Positions 11,192 to 24,779 of a stretch of DNA of 60,000 nucleotides are shown here, piece by piece. The stretch is from assembly GCF_910592395.1 (NCBI RefSeq), contig NC_088318.1, positions 17,672,349 to 17,732,348 on the forward strand, in the 5' to 3' direction. The notes beneath the pieces were generated by a model. That model saw only the letters and a program-made list of their open reading frames with translations. It was not told where the DNA came from and searched no databases. Positions within the stretch are counted from its first letter, which is position 1, and each line of letters starts with the position of its first letter. The DNA comes from Lineus longissimus (Eukaryota; Nemertea; Pilidiophora; Heteronemertea; Lineidae). The translations under genes were made by a program, and so were the position numbers.

Positions 11192-11300
11192 TCAAGCCCG
11201 TAGCTAGCTATGTTGGTCTCGATCAGTTTGCATAGCGGTAAAAATCGGCATGAAAAACACATTTTTGTGACCTTTGAAAAACGTCCCCCCGCCACCTCTC
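11192..11300. repeat. Interspersed repeat R, copy 1
   Basis: It shares GCCCGTAGCTAGCT and AAAATCGGCATGAAAA-like blocks with 26240-26345, and the second block also with about 34700-34755. Family unknown. Confidence 0.4.
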
Positions 11301-13606
11301 GCCATGGCCCTGTCTTCGAGAGGTGTTCCACCAATTTTGCTTTTAAAAATTAACGAACAAAGCCTACAAAAACTCCCGACCATCAAGGTCAAGCTAGGGT
11401 TGCTTGCAAATACCACATTTATTCTCTCTGATCTCTGCTTCCACATGTGTGCATGATGCATACGGGTGTTCAGTAGGCTGAGCATCCCGGCTGATAGCGG
11501 CTTCCACAGTGTGAATCCAACTGTAAAAATAGCCCTACTTCTGATCAGGATGATTCGTGCATCACTTGGCGACAAATTGATCTCAGGCCGCGGTATTTCT
11601 GCCCCCTGACCCAAGCAAGAGTAACTCCACCTGCCTCCAGTCTACCTGGCCGCTACCTTGGATAGCATCTCGATAAGGAGGAGGCCCACACAACCTTGCT
11701 GATTGCAGATAGTTGTGTTCCGCCAAACTAATTATATCGAAAAAATCTTGTTAAAGAACTTGTTCTTAAAAAACTTATTCTGGATAGAAGGACACCCCTG
11801 GCCTTTGGCCTAACTGCACCCGCCTCAAAAATCAAGAAATTCAGTCAACTGCTGCTTGAATTGGCCAGGCAAATGATTGCTGAATCAAAATGTCAACGTC
11901 AGGTTTCCCTGGCCGCCGGCGTATTGACCCTGGCGACCCCTAGCGCCGCCTAGGGCAACTTGTCACTTCCAGCGAGAAGTCCAGCTTTCCTGGAGTTTCT
12001 AAACAAAAAGCGACTGCAGCGCCACTGTGCAGAGGTTGCCATCTTGTTACAATTGTTTGTTTGTTTCCTCATTGTCACTGATCTCCAAGGCGCCCATCCA
12101 TGAATCAACAAACACATAACCTGGTTTAACACAATCATAAATAAATAATAATCAATTTTACGAGCTATTTCATGGCTCATTGGTACCAAACGAATCACAA
12201 CACAAGGTGTTTTTCTACGATATGCTACAAAAACATTTTTCTTTCATAATCACACCAAGGAATTTCGCGGTGAAAATGTGAGTTTTGATTTATTCGTGTT
12301 GATGTAAGTGTAACAACTAAAGCGGCGAACACGTGTCTTAAAAACACTTTCTTGTTACAATGAATTGGCTGAATTGGCTTGTCGGGCGTTGAGAAATGGC
12401 CAGCAAGGTATCGAACCAACTCAATTTGTTTCACATCAAACAGGCAGTTAAAAAATCGCGTGGCTGTCCCGTAATCCTTTTTGAAAGTTGGTTCATGTTA
12501 AAAATGCCAGCCGTAACAACGAATGGGATGCCTTTGCCATGCAGCGACCACCGCTGGACGCTTCCGGCTGCCGCTGCAAAAAGGGAAAATCAAAATGATG
12601 TGACTGCAGATAGACATTTTGCATCTGCCTTGTTGCTGAAGTTGGGTAAGGCGGTTAATCCTTTCCACCTCTTGCTGTCATCATTATCAAGCATTTAAAC
12701 CACACAGTGCCGGCGATGAGCCAGCGTTCACAGCCGGTGTGGATCTGCCCATCAGCTGTCTGGTGCATACATGTGTACATATTGCAGAATTTCTTTTTCT
12801 CACTTCCACTGATTTTCAAGGTGCACTAATAGTTTGCGTCAGCTCTTGTAAGCAATCGCGCGTTAAGACGGTAAAACACACCGAATAACCCCGGGGCTAG
12901 TATACCATCAGCACTTACAGTCAATTTGATCGTTTGAAGGAGATATCTCACGAAATATCCTCAGCTCGTTCTTTTTCTTCTTCGTACTCTAAGGTGCTAC
13001 CAGAGCTGACCAACACATCTTTCCTAAATACACTGATTGACAAACAACTTTGTGAGTGTATTTTAGAAACGATACAAAGACCTGCTGTGGGAGGACGTGT
13101 TTCTTATAATTGTTGTTCGTCTTGTCTAACATAATGGCTGTATTTAGCGGGGTGCAGGGCGGGGGCAACTGCTCCCCAGAAGTTTCAGAAAAACAATTTT
13201 TTTCTGCAGATTTAGCCCCTTTCGCAGAAGAAAGTTAAATACGGGCTTGGACATCTTCCAGAAATGTTACCGGTTCTTTTGAAGGACTGCAGATAAAAAA
13301 TGTGGTTGTCAGGAGCCATAAAAACGTTACACCATTAGTGTGTTGCCTCTACTTTCATCGTCAGCTCAGTTCCTTGTTTACACTCAAGTCAACTTATGCC
13401 CATATCTCCGGAGGTTGCTGGGTGTTTAGGAGGTGATTGAGCAGTAACGTGAGCCGGCGTCTGAAACATAAGAAATTGGCTATGAGTGATGCATTTCCAC
13501 AGCCGGCGAGAGATGTGCACCTGTATCGCCTTCTCAGCTCGGTCAAAGAATCTGTCGTCCAAACAGCTTTCGATTTCTTCTGATTTAGAAGTTCCTTGTC
13601 CTTTTA

Positions 13607-13627
13607 AGTAGGTCAGACTGACCTACT
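13607..13627. promoter_or_regulatory. Perfect palindrome containing a consensus oestrogen-response element
   Basis: Positions 13610-13624 read AGGTCA GAC TGACCT, the ideal inverted repeat with 3-bp spacing bound by oestrogen-receptor-type nuclear receptors. The dyad extends two to three more bases on each side (AGTAGGTCAG A CTGACCTACT). Whether it is functional cannot be told from sequence; no promoter or gene is recognised nearby. Confidence 0.45.
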
Positions 13628-16600
13628 GGCTGTTTTGCCCACGTCAGCAAACTAAGGATTATATCCATCTTGGCTTAATTCTCCCATTCCCTCCCTATAA
13701 ATAACGAAAACAGACTGATATCGGGCATCACCAAGAATGAGCCAACAGAAGTAAAGTTCTGACACTTTTTCCCCTTTTAGGCTTTATTGAACGCTTTGAC
13801 ATTTTCTGGTGACTTTTTGAAATTAGTTCCGTTCATCATGAAGCCCAAGATTGTAACTTACTAACACAGCGTCAACGAGTACGCATGCGCAATCTAGCCC
13901 AATAAAATAGGCTTGGATGGATACTAGCATCTCATCGCACACATATTCCGATATTAAATGTCTTATTTCCTCCAACAAAAGCGTCGGATATCGAATATAA
14001 GACGGAAACAATTCCCAGAAAGTGCATATTAAATTCCTCGAGCATTCCCAGCCAAATGGTGAAAATGCCTGCGCAGCCGGTGAAGACCACACAGCACGAG
14101 GCTGAGCGTAACAATGCATTTCTACCTAGCCTGCAGCCAAGTCTTCTTCTTGCAATGGTTAGAGCCTAAAGTTGAAAGCAACGTTGTAATGAAGGGATCA
14201 AATATGTACACTGACGGTCATCGGGTTTTGTATCGTTTTCTAAAATCGTCGGTACGTTTGGTGTAATGACTGTACGTAGATTTTCATCAATGATATTCCT
14301 GATTCGACAATCTCTCAAACAATTTATGTTAAAATGCGAATTTATTTTAAGGCCGGGCTCAACAAACTGGTGTTCTGGATAGGAGTTTCGAAACAAGAGG
14401 CTACTATTAAAAGTTGAATTCAGCCAAGTCTTCACCAAAAATCATATCCCTCCATTGCTTGTGTCGTGTCATGATGATGAACTGATCGTGATCATCACAC
14501 GCAATAACCCGCCACATCTCCTGATCTCCATACTAAACGGTCACCAAAAGAATACGCTGCTTATTGATTCTGACATCATTCTATATTACCTCTGATGGCC
14601 ACTTCCTCCAATATGAATACCGCTGATACAACGGCAAGAAATCGCATTCCACAATTTCCGCCACGCCTTTGAATCTCCAGCCAGGGACAGTTTCACCGCT
14701 TATGCCATTTTAAGTTCCAATTTCCTCACGATCACTCCAAGTTACGCGACGACGCGGAGGAAATTGTCTACCATCACGACTCACCGGTGTATTCATACGC
14801 GGCGGCCATCTTGGCAATAACTTGAGATCTCGCCTTGTTTTGTTACTCCCGCTGCGACGTCATGATGATTGGCATAACGTTGGATTTCGCCTCTATCGAT
14901 TAATTTACAATTTCTATAGTGGCACATGGAGAAACAGTTAGTTAAGTCAGACGACAGACACTGATCACCGGCGGTTTTGCAATCACTTAGTCATGTGGTC
15001 CAATATCCCTGCGTTTATTGAGAGATTCAGGATCCCTGTTAGGTTGCTTCCGGTTCTGAACAAAGATGGCTACGGCCAGGGAATTAAGTGATTTGCCTTC
15101 GTCATGCGGTAATGGGAATCCCTTTGATTTCGCCACTAACCGGTTATTCCGCTCACGTCTTGATTGAAATTCTTTTAAAACAGTTCTTTCGTTCCCCGGC
15201 GCAAGAAGGGTGTCCAGTGCGGTCCTCCGTTCAGCGTTTATGGAGTTGAGAGATCCGGCAACTGAGAAAACAACAATACGGCGACTGCAGGGGACAACAA
15301 TGGTCATTGAATTGATGATGTCTTGCTTTCATTGCCACACTCGAGCAGCAAGATTAACCTCACCTTTAATGAACAGGAGACAAAAGAAACCTGAGTGGAA
15401 GACTAAAGCACATGCTGCTTTGATAGACGAATAACACATGATATCTTTCTTTTATGATATACAAGTTATTCCTTTCAATTTCTCTGCTAGACAATTCAAT
15501 ATTGAAAATTGCAAAATGCCAATCATCGCTTTCTGAAATGCTGTTTTAGTTTTGAGAGTCCGCCACAGGAATGAAAACGATGATGAAGAAGTACTCATCA
15601 CGTTTTTATCTATTTTTAGTAGAACAGGAAATTGGGTCTATGTTCTATTGAAACGTTTATTAAAAAATTGAGTCGACTTCTATCAAAACTTTTATCAACT
15701 GCTCCTGATTATTCCGATATGACCCGTTATAAGAAAAGACTGGTGAGTATACATTAGATCCATTTATCGACTGGTCCTCTGACATCTGGTCGGCCGAGAT
15801 TGTAGATGCACCACATCATTCGTCATGGTATTACTGTATAATCGTGCAATAATTGTAAGTCCCCTTGCTTCAAATAGCAAGTCAACTCAGAGGAGAATCA
15901 ATTGAACTCCTAACGTGGAAATAATCAGTACAAATCTCTGAAACAATCTCCCTTAAGAAGAGGGTACAGCTCCCAATCAGTACAGATGCCCTGCAATTGT
16001 TTTCATTTCTTGCTGGCGTCTTAAGCGTTGCCGAACCATTGACGAGATAAGACGCTGGGTCGACGTGTGCCGGGAATTTCACCAGAGTCTCCATTGTTCA
16101 AACCCATCTTCGCATTCAACGAGTATTTTCACCGCTGAAAGGGCACGCTGATATCGTTGTTTTGATTTGTTTTTGCTTGTGCTCTATAATTTCAGATAAC
16201 TGCCTCAGTGGAGCAGCGGTTGGGAGAGTGGGGTTATCTTGAACGGGTAGCCCTCGGCGGGCGTTTACAATGAACCCACTAAGGAGTCGGGAAATGGTGA
16301 TCGCTTTCTGATGAAGTTGTTGCACTCCGTGACCAATTCAATTTTGTTGATGACTTTAAGGCACTCAAAATAATGCCGAAGAGGAACAAACTGTCCGTTC
16401 TTGTCACTATTGCAGCCCGACAGACACTAAATCACTTGACCACTGACCTAGAAACAAATGCATAATTTGTCCGTGCAGTGGTTATAGAAATACGCTACGA
16501 GTTCCAGTATGATTTTCACTTTAGACCACACCATGTTCAGCGTCAACTTCCGTTCGTTCACTTGCTTTGAGCGAAATGTTCTGTGATTCCTATGGAAAGT

Positions 16601-19600
16601 ACAAGAGACGATAACTATGCTTAAAAGTATCATGCCGCCAGCGTTCGGAGTTGAGATGACCACGTGTTTTTCCCCATGTACAACAAATCTATACGTGCAA
16701 TGGTAACTCTCATCATCTTCTTCAGTTAAAACCTATTTCGAAGTTTGGTGTTGAACAATTAAAACAACAATGATTAATTTTCCAACTGAAAACATCATAA
16801 CCGATATAAAGTATTTCCTTTGAAAGATCGATCGATTTTGAATGAAAGACAACGGTTTGTGCACGTAATATTGTTATTATGAGGGTCGTCTGCGAACCGA
16901 TTCATGGAGATATATCGACGGATAAGAGGCAATACTTTATTCAGCGCAGGCCACCGTGACATGCGCACAAACCACCCCGGATGTCTGCACGTTTTCTCCC
17001 GACGCAGCCATGCATCTCGCTTCACGTGACCTGCTACGAGACCTCACGGGATGCTTGTCATCGGGCTAATTCATACTTTAAGATTCATGAAACTCTTTGA
17101 GATGTTATGGTCTGATATGAAATGACTTTTATAGTTACAGGAAGTCAATTATTTTTCAAAAGGAAATGAGGGTTCCTTCATTCCGCTTAATTCTCGTCTA
17201 TCACGAGATATGACGCAATGTGTGAACTTTAATTGATTCTTTCTAATTGATGTTTCTGCAGGTTTGGCCTCAATAGTCTGATAGCTGTAACTATGCTCTC
17301 ACACGCGGTTGAGATAAAAATTACTGAGAGGTACATTTGTTGTTTTGTCCGAAGAAGAAAAGCGTTTTTGAAACAATGCTTTCATACCAATATTGCAGTG
17401 TTCAAAAAGGTTTTTTAAGAAGTCGCCTCTAAATTAATACTTCCGATTTACCACTAAGACTAATTTCATGTCTCAACATATAAATGGTTGAGAGGAGTGA
17501 CATGAAAATTAGCACACTGCATCCCGATTACTAATATCCCGATAAAAGGTAAAAGATAACATTTAAGATGGGGAATGTGGAAAAGGACACCTTATGTTTC
17601 CAAACAGGATCTCAACTTGTTGAACACACCTTGAGCTGAGAATGCATCCAGAACATTGTGATATCAGCATGTCCCTCCACAAGTACAATGGTTAGTTTGC
17701 ATTGTAATAACAAGTAAACCACTAGATAAATACAAAAACACCATCGGGGGATATGCGGAGCACTTGATACATCGCCAGGCAGACGAAACGTAAGGCGGCC
17801 AATCACAGCAATGATATCAATCTTGTGCGGGATAGCCAGGTGGCCTCGATTTCGACCTGTGGGAGGGATGCCCCATAGGAAAAGGCAAGATCATGTTCGA
17901 AAACGATAAGAAATGAATGAATTCCTCCTTGTTTTTCGATGATAATAGATATTGCATTTCCGAGATTTATGATTTTGATGTTAGCAAGAAAAACAACGGT
18001 TGCTTACGGTGAAGATGAACTCTCCCGAGTTTGCAGTCCCTCTCAATGACCATCAACCGAGACGACCTGGCGAATCGGATTTTTTCTAAATCTTTGAAGT
18101 TCTATATAATTGTTCATTATTAAGAAGTTGTCTTGCATTCTAACTCACAGGGAAGACAATATTTTTTTTGTTTGTCAGCCTTGGAATCCCCAGAAGTTCA
18201 CACGGCTATGTATACATATACAGTACAGTCTCTGTAAGTCGTGTTGTATCTGAAGGGCCGAGACTACGACCCAATGGTCAATATGGACCGACCAAGAATT
18301 TCCCATGTGTCTGCTTACAGTAGGCTAGTTGCCAAACAAGGGTCCACATGATCTTGGGTAGGGCTATACTGGGTTTTCTCTTCAGACCCCCAGATGAGCC
18401 ATAATGCAGGTCAAGATGACTAAGTCTTGACGCCCTTTCCAAAAAGCTCAGATGACGTTTGAACTAAGTTAACCCGTCTACATTCATTTGATATTGCAAA
18501 CATAAACAGGAATAAGTGGTGAAATCTGCCAAGGTTTTTCCAACCTTCTTGACATGGTTGTTTAAATCATCAATATCATATACCATAATACAGGTGCAAC
18601 TAAGTGCCTTTGTTTAGCAGACTTAAGTCGGGAAAAGTATTAGTTTTCTCTTGATCCATGAAACGAACAAGAGGGAACGTTAGTCATATTCCGTTCATGA
18701 CGTTGGGCTAAGAAGCGCCATCGGTCAATGTCGGTAGTAGAAGGAACTAATTGGGAAAAAATGGCGATGTCAACATTTCATTTCCTTTTTTAATGTCCTG
18801 CGATAGTCAATCTACGTATATATTTCAAAGATTTGCATGCAAGTGACCATAGCATTTAATTCCCGAGGTATCATAACTCGGTGTGCCGAGAGAAATAATG
18901 AAATCTTCATAAAACAATGATAAACGCGAGTGACCAAATTGATATATGGAACGTTGCTCAAGCTAAACAGTGCAATCTGATTTGTGAGCGGATGATTCGA
19001 TTGAACAACAGCCAAATGGCTGGATGGGACGTGACTCTCATAACGGACCATCAAGAAAGTTTTTGGTCATGGATGAAATCACTTGCATAGCATTTAAAAC
19101 CTAATGCAGATAGAGCTCTCAGTCCAAAATACAAAAGACAAAAAGTGTTAATGAAAAGTAAACGTCCAATTATCACTATCAGTCGACTTTATGCCTGAAT
19201 GGAACAGGGGGAGAAATTTGGCAGGTGTATTCATTCAGTGTCTGAGATCACATCGCCTGGAAAGCCATCGTGCACTTCAACGGTCGCGGAATAATTTCCG
19301 TCAATGTAACACTACGCCAAAAAGGAATCAAGTGAGGGGAAGATTGAGGAGTTGTCTGCTGATATTCACTGTAGTCACCTTGTTAACTCGCCAAGTAATA
19401 CGCCGTGAACGCGTAAATAAACCGTTATCTTGAGTCAACAAGCTGATGGCGAAGTACCTCTTATAATTTGGAGAGCAATCCCGCGGCAAGACGGTGTTTT
19501 CTCACTGCGCGTGCGGAGAATGCAAACAAGAGAAGGCAAATTCCGATTGCGAGACTTTCAGTCAAGTGATGGAAGAAGAAATCGAGTTACAAGGCTTGAG

Positions 19601-20539
19601 AAGGGGTTGGTGAAGGCCCCTTCCGTCTGTTTCGCACTACCAAAGGGCCCAAGTCGAGTCTGCTGGGCAGGTCGGCACGCAAGGTGTTTTCGAATGCACC
19701 ATTGACCTGTAATGTGCGAGAATCGAGCCGAGAACTTCTAAATGGTCGAATGGAAGAGAACAAGATTGCTATGATCCTTATACGTGTGATTCGGCTAATC
19801 ATGTATAGTATCGTCAAAACCTGAATATGATGTTGTCATTGCCTTGCAATTATTCAATTATTATCATATATACCTTACCAATTATTTTTCCCCTCAAAAT
19901 AAACACTATCAAAGTAAAAGCAGGTAATTGATATTATTATTCATTGTTTTGATAATTAAGACTTCATTGATAATTAATTTTATGAATACTTCAGCAGGAC
20001 TAATACTTTTCGTTTTCGTTTCATTAATAGGTAAATAGGACACATATTCCCTATTTTCATTTGGGAAAAACTGCCATTTTGCTAACCAATTCGCCATATC
20101 GGTCAGTACGGTCAGTACTAGTGTATTGGTTAACACTAAATGTCGAATTTTCTGCAGCAAAGGCTGGGCTGGTGTCAGTAAAGTGAGAATCCTAAACATA
20201 ATCAATCAGGCATAAATGATAACTTTTGTAGTGAAAAATACACGGGCTCCAAACAGCACATTTCAGTTCGATACATTCAAACAAATCAAACGTTGGTTCA
20301 TTTAGCTCTGGTCGAATGTCCCACATCCTGTCAATGGAGGGTGAGAGAGCACAGATCCAATACACCCATTGTCTCTCAATCAAAAATAAAGATATACCCA
20401 CTGGTCGAAGATTTGGGGGGTTTTGTTACAAATTTGACATCGTGACTCCGCAGGTCGAACGTACATGTACTGTATCAAGTTACTACTGGGCTACACGATG
20501 GAGAGTGCGGGACACAATGACACCGCACTGCGCGTTTTT

Positions 20540-20770
20540 CACCTATTAATGCAAATCCACTTCTGGCAAATAATTGTGCTTGAGTAGCATCGGTGAAATA
20601 ATGGGCTAAATAATTGACTAGCGATTAAACCATGCAAGGCGAAAACTACAGAATAGGGAAAAACGAATCATGCAATTACGGGCCGGAATTGCAGCGCCGG
20701 AGACACTAATTTGCATATTATTTGAACAGGATGAGACGTCATTGGCTTACACGCGATCCCGTGTCACAAC
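20540..20770. promoter_or_regulatory. Candidate cis-regulatory cluster with two POU octamers
   Basis: Two perfect octamers in opposite orientation, ATGCAAAT at 20549-20556 and ATTTGCAT at 20709-20716, lie 150 bp apart. Between and around them are several homeodomain-type TAATTG/GATTAA words and a GACGTCAT CRE-like word near 20737. No gene overlaps the cluster. Function is inferred only from motif density. Confidence 0.3.
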
Positions 20771-22734
20771 AATGATACAGGAACACAGGAGGCCACTCAG
20801 ATATAGACCATACATATTGCCGATAACAGAAAATTAATTACTAGAAATCTGACTACAGGTTTTGCTGGATGTCGTGGATGAAAGGCGGTTTAGCTGCAGA
20901 AGTGTGGGGATGATGAGACCATTGTAGAACCAATAATTGTAACATAGGGTGGCGTGGAGAGGCGCGACATGGAACCGTGACATGGTCCATTGGTTGGTCG
21001 TGGGATAGAGTGACTCCGATAGATCAATCGATGGAAAAACGCATGAACGGTTCATTATTGGAGAGAGAGCGTATACTGCTGCCTGTCGAAAACTCTTCAA
21101 TCTGTAGTTACATGGAGACGTTAGCCACAAACGTTCAAACGTAGTTCGTAAAAGTTTCGCCACCGTCACTAAATATTCCGCTATAGGGCTCAAATGTTAT
21201 CCGAGCACCCTACCACCCTCCCCCCCCCTCCAAAAAACAGCTTTAGTAACATAAAATTTCGGAGGCAGGAACTAAAATTTGAAATCTCATGCGCGGTGAT
21301 TTTCAAGCTTCACGGAGTCCCTGTTTGCCAGGGGCTTTGGGCTGATGGTGACGACGCGGAAGACTCGCTCACGCACTGCAGGCTACCATCATCATGCAAC
21401 GCTTACCGCGGGCCGGGCATTGAACACGGCGATCTAAAACTAATTGTGATCAGTACAATACTCTAATCAAGAACACTTCCCTTGGCCTTATCACAATCGT
21501 GTTCAATTCATATACATTTTTGATTTCCTATATCTCCCGAAGTGCTCTTTTCAGTTTTCAGTGTTTATCATTTGATGCGATAGGACAAACTGTCCGCGAT
21601 GCGTAATCAAAATCATCTCGAGATAATGAAATCACTGATTGTCATCAAACAATGAAATTAATGAGCTGAATGGCACTGTATTGTTAACACGAGTACTGTA
21701 ACAGAGATGATGGGCATGATGGGGGTTCCATGACATTTTTCATATTTCGAACAAGTTAAAAAATTGAATGGCATGTCGGAAGTTGAAATGTAAATACATG
21801 TTTCACACAACCATCATAAATTCCCCTTGCTGTGAATACGTGATTTACCCGTGTGAAACACACTACAGGCTTTCTGTTGATGAGCTGAATTGTGGACAAA
21901 GATTTCGGCAATTTTCGGCAGCGATCAAGTCCTTATTGAACAGTCTCACTTGCATCATGGTCTGACACATCAGATCTCAGGACGTAAATCAATTGATTGA
22001 CTCCGAATCTTGGATGGACTCAATCATTCCTCGATTCAACATTATGAAATAACCAGAAAACATCAGACCGGTGTTGACTTAACACCGCAATAATCTTTGA
22101 CAAACTCCCCTAACCAAAACACTTCCAACAAAACCACAACGGCTAATCTCAACAGATATGGCTCCTGGAATCACGACACTAGACGAAACAAACGAAAACA
22201 TGGGTTTTGCATTAGCCGCATCGTTGTAATATCAATTTTACTATACCACATTCACTAATTTATGTTCAGAGAATCTCGATGTAAAAAGGTCTTCTTTTCT
22301 TCTGCAAAGTCATAATATTATCTCAAATCCGGACAAAAGTTACCTAACTTTCGTAACAAGTAAGCTTATACAATGTACATGATTCTGCGCGTTGGTTAAT
22401 CGAATTATAGCATGATCGGATATGTCCATGAACAGCAAACGCCGAATTCTACTCCATTCACTATTTACCTTGCTGTGTACATGTAGGTAACACGAAAGAA
22501 TTGCGCAAAACAGTTGATTCAAAGACAAAAGTGGATCGCAAATGAGCGATTTTTATAAAAAGCACAAGTTTACCCTCCTTCAGAAGGTTTTCTGAAATTT
22601 TACCATTTTTGATTTTGATTTCAGATAAAAAACATGTACACATAGTTCCTGACACTCAGCCTAGACTTCGATCCAGTGATTATTAATCGTGAGAACTTAC
22701 TTGTTTCTCAATGATCAAAAATCGTGTTCCATGA

Positions 22735-22960
22735 TTTCAGCAAAGGCGATAAATAATGTTGTTTACTGCAAATTTCGCCCGATGCATTATGGTCGCGACT
22801 GTCCGACTTTGCGATCGCTCAATAGACAAAGCGACAATGCCTATTGACGTGGCAGCGGTGATCGGCCCGGCGATGTGCCTCAGCGAATCGTGCGGTCAAT
22901 TATAATTAATAACCGTAATTAAAAGCAACGGATGGCCATACAGTTTTGATCGATGACAGA
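22735..22960. promoter_or_regulatory. Candidate cis-regulatory cluster (Fox, SOX/TCF, homeodomain words)
   Basis: It holds a forkhead site TTGTTTAC (22759-22766), a TCF/SOX-like ACAAAG (22826-22831), a SOX-type inverted pair ACAAT...ATTG (22834-22846) and a run of TAAT/ATTA homeodomain words at 22896-22925. It lies about 4 kb upstream of FoxC, so autoregulation is conceivable but unproven. Confidence 0.3.
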
Positions 22961-24247
22961 TCATCGCTTCATGGGAGACTGTCATACGCAAACTGACATT
23001 TCGCAAGCATTATATTGTACATCAAATAAATGTCACCGCGGGAATGATTTCAGAATCAAATCATTAAATCACGTCTAGACAATAGCTAGGAATTTGAAAC
23101 TACAGGACAGCAGCCCATACATGATCTCAGATAAATTTCAATGCAAAGATAAAATCAAAACGAAAAAACAACAACAAGAATTCCTCTCTTATTCTGCATC
23201 TTTACAGATCAAGGAGTGGGTCATTTTGCCATACAGCGAAATCCTCCAAGATTCAAATGCTCTGCTTGGGCGCGATATTGGGCACTCACGTATCCAATTA
23301 GACGAGTCGACCATATATCGTTATTCTTCTTTTCAAGGTCTTCATAACATTTTCCCCTGAACCGTCACTTCATCACGGATGCAACAAAAACACTTCACTG
23401 CCACGCCGTAGTGATGAGGCTAGGGGGTGTCTATCGAAAGCCAACACCGGAATTCCTCTGCAATATTCGCCATTTTCCGCGCTAGCAATTCGGTTCAGTG
23501 TTGTTTTTGATGGAACTACATGTCTCAAGTTTCTTGATTAGCAAAAATATGCATATTATTTCTCACCTACCAAATATCGGTCAAGAAATATAAACAGTAC
23601 CCACCTATGCATACGAATTGGAGGAAGTTTGAAGGAGCGTTTCATCCTGGGGTTGCTTACAGAAGAAGTGCGTACAGCCGAGATAGGCACACCCAGAATC
23701 CGATTCTGAGAAAGGTTTTCTTAACCGGGCAGGGCAGGATAGACACAAAATCAAATCGAAAACCACGCGCTTGTAATCTCAATATTTCCAAGTGCGATTT
23801 GTCGCCGTAGAAGTTATATTCCACACCAAAAGACGTCGAACTGAGACTATCCATCTGCGATTTTTCAGCCATCTTACAGAATATTCCTGATTCCGTGTTC
23901 AATCTACGGCCTCTAAACCCAGACTAACGCAAAGAAAACTCAACCAGGCTACAAAAACCACTGCTTTATTTTGACAGAGGTTTTGATAATGAAAGGCTAA
24001 TCAGAATATAAGGTATATATTGAGAAAATACACAAGATGGTTTGTTCAGTGTGTTTATCCACGCGCCCTCCCCAGCACGCTTAGACAACTAAGAACACAA
24101 ACAAGGAACGCTTGCAACCAGCCATTTAACATTTAACCGAAAACATCACGCTATTATTTTAGAAAACATATATCATTTCCACTTTAAATTTGCACTTTTG
24201 AAGCTAATATTTTCGTTGGAAGTTAAATAATCTACTCTGATACTATC

Positions 24248-24508
24248 TCAACTCTTCACATCAATAGGGATGGCACGCTTCGACGCATGCTTTACACCCT
24301 GTGTTGAGACGTACAACACATCCACCTTTGAGTAAACATGTTCGCGGTTACTGCCTTTAGAGCAGGCAGTTCGGGAGAAAAATATTTTCCCTCCATGTCT
24401 AACAACCATCACACTAACTGGAAACACCGTCCACTGGTGAAACAGTCCCGATGTTGTTTCCCGCCCGTTGTATTCCCCAATTGCTTTGCTCGTGTCAACG
24501 TTGGCCAT
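24248..24508 (-). CDS. Small coding-like ORF, 86 residues, unknown
   Basis: ATG at 24508 in a good Kozak context (AAAACATGG) opens a complete frame ending TGA at 24248. Codon choice is RNY-rich. The product begins MANVDTSKAIGEYNGRETTS and has a mixed composition, with no signal peptide and no domain I recognise. It could be a complete small protein, or a first exon ending at TCAAAG|GTGGAT. It lies 90 bp from a MITE-like element (24597-24779). No orthology evidence is available from sequence alone. Confidence 0.25.
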   Translation of the reverse strand: MANVDTSKAIGEYNGRETTSGLFHQWTVFPVSVMVVRHGGKIFFSRTACSKGSNREHVYSKVDVLYVSTQGVKHASKRAIPIDVKS

Positions 24509-24596
24509 GTTTTAAATTCATTCAGACCAACAAAACAACTCGGATTGGTCAGGCCGACGAATTAGTGAATTTGTCGATGGCCGCGGTTATATACAG

Positions 24597-24779
24597 GTAA
24601 CATTTTCACATGTAACGTGTCACTGTTCACTTTTCATGTGTGACGTGAAGAACGAACAAGTCATTTCCAAAGAGCGGGCTACATACGATTCACGAGGTCA
24701 CTTTTCGCCCTTTCGTGGCGTTTTCAAGCCTAAGTCTGTTAACTCGTGACAAGTGAAGCATGACAAGTGACAACGTGAA
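24597..24779 (+). mobile_element. MITE-like element family M, copy A
   Basis: About 183 bp with imperfect terminal inverted repeats (ideal TTCACGTTNTCACNTGT). The inner core TTTCCAAAGAGCGGGCTACA is followed by an ACGATTCACGAGGTCACTTT word. No coding capacity. Five further copies lie in the window. The outer end probably extends about 15 bp further (GTTGTATAGG on the right). Confidence 0.75.

Larger units (their letters stand above)
7636..13600. other. Gene-poor stretch upstream of the M13 gene
   Basis: This begins with the presumed 5' UTR and promoter of the M13 gene, in which I could not pick out a clear core promoter. It contains the two blocks of the 24-bp minisatellite (8638-8795, 9059-9293), an 11-12 base C run near 9866 and an interspersed repeat near 11192. 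The region around 11,950-12,700 has several overlapping open frames without family features. No supported gene. Confidence 0.5.
13628..24247. other. Gene-poor stretch
   Basis: About 10.6 kb with no supported gene. Several 60-119 residue open frames occur; the longest, on the minus strand at 20834-21193, has no motif I recognise. Two regulatory-looking clusters are listed separately (20540-20770, 22735-22960). A C-rich tract lies near 21218-21235. Confidence 0.5.

Noticed and set aside
20834-21193. 119-residue minus-strand ORF
   Set aside because: No domain, no splice context, and length is within what chance allows in 60 kb.
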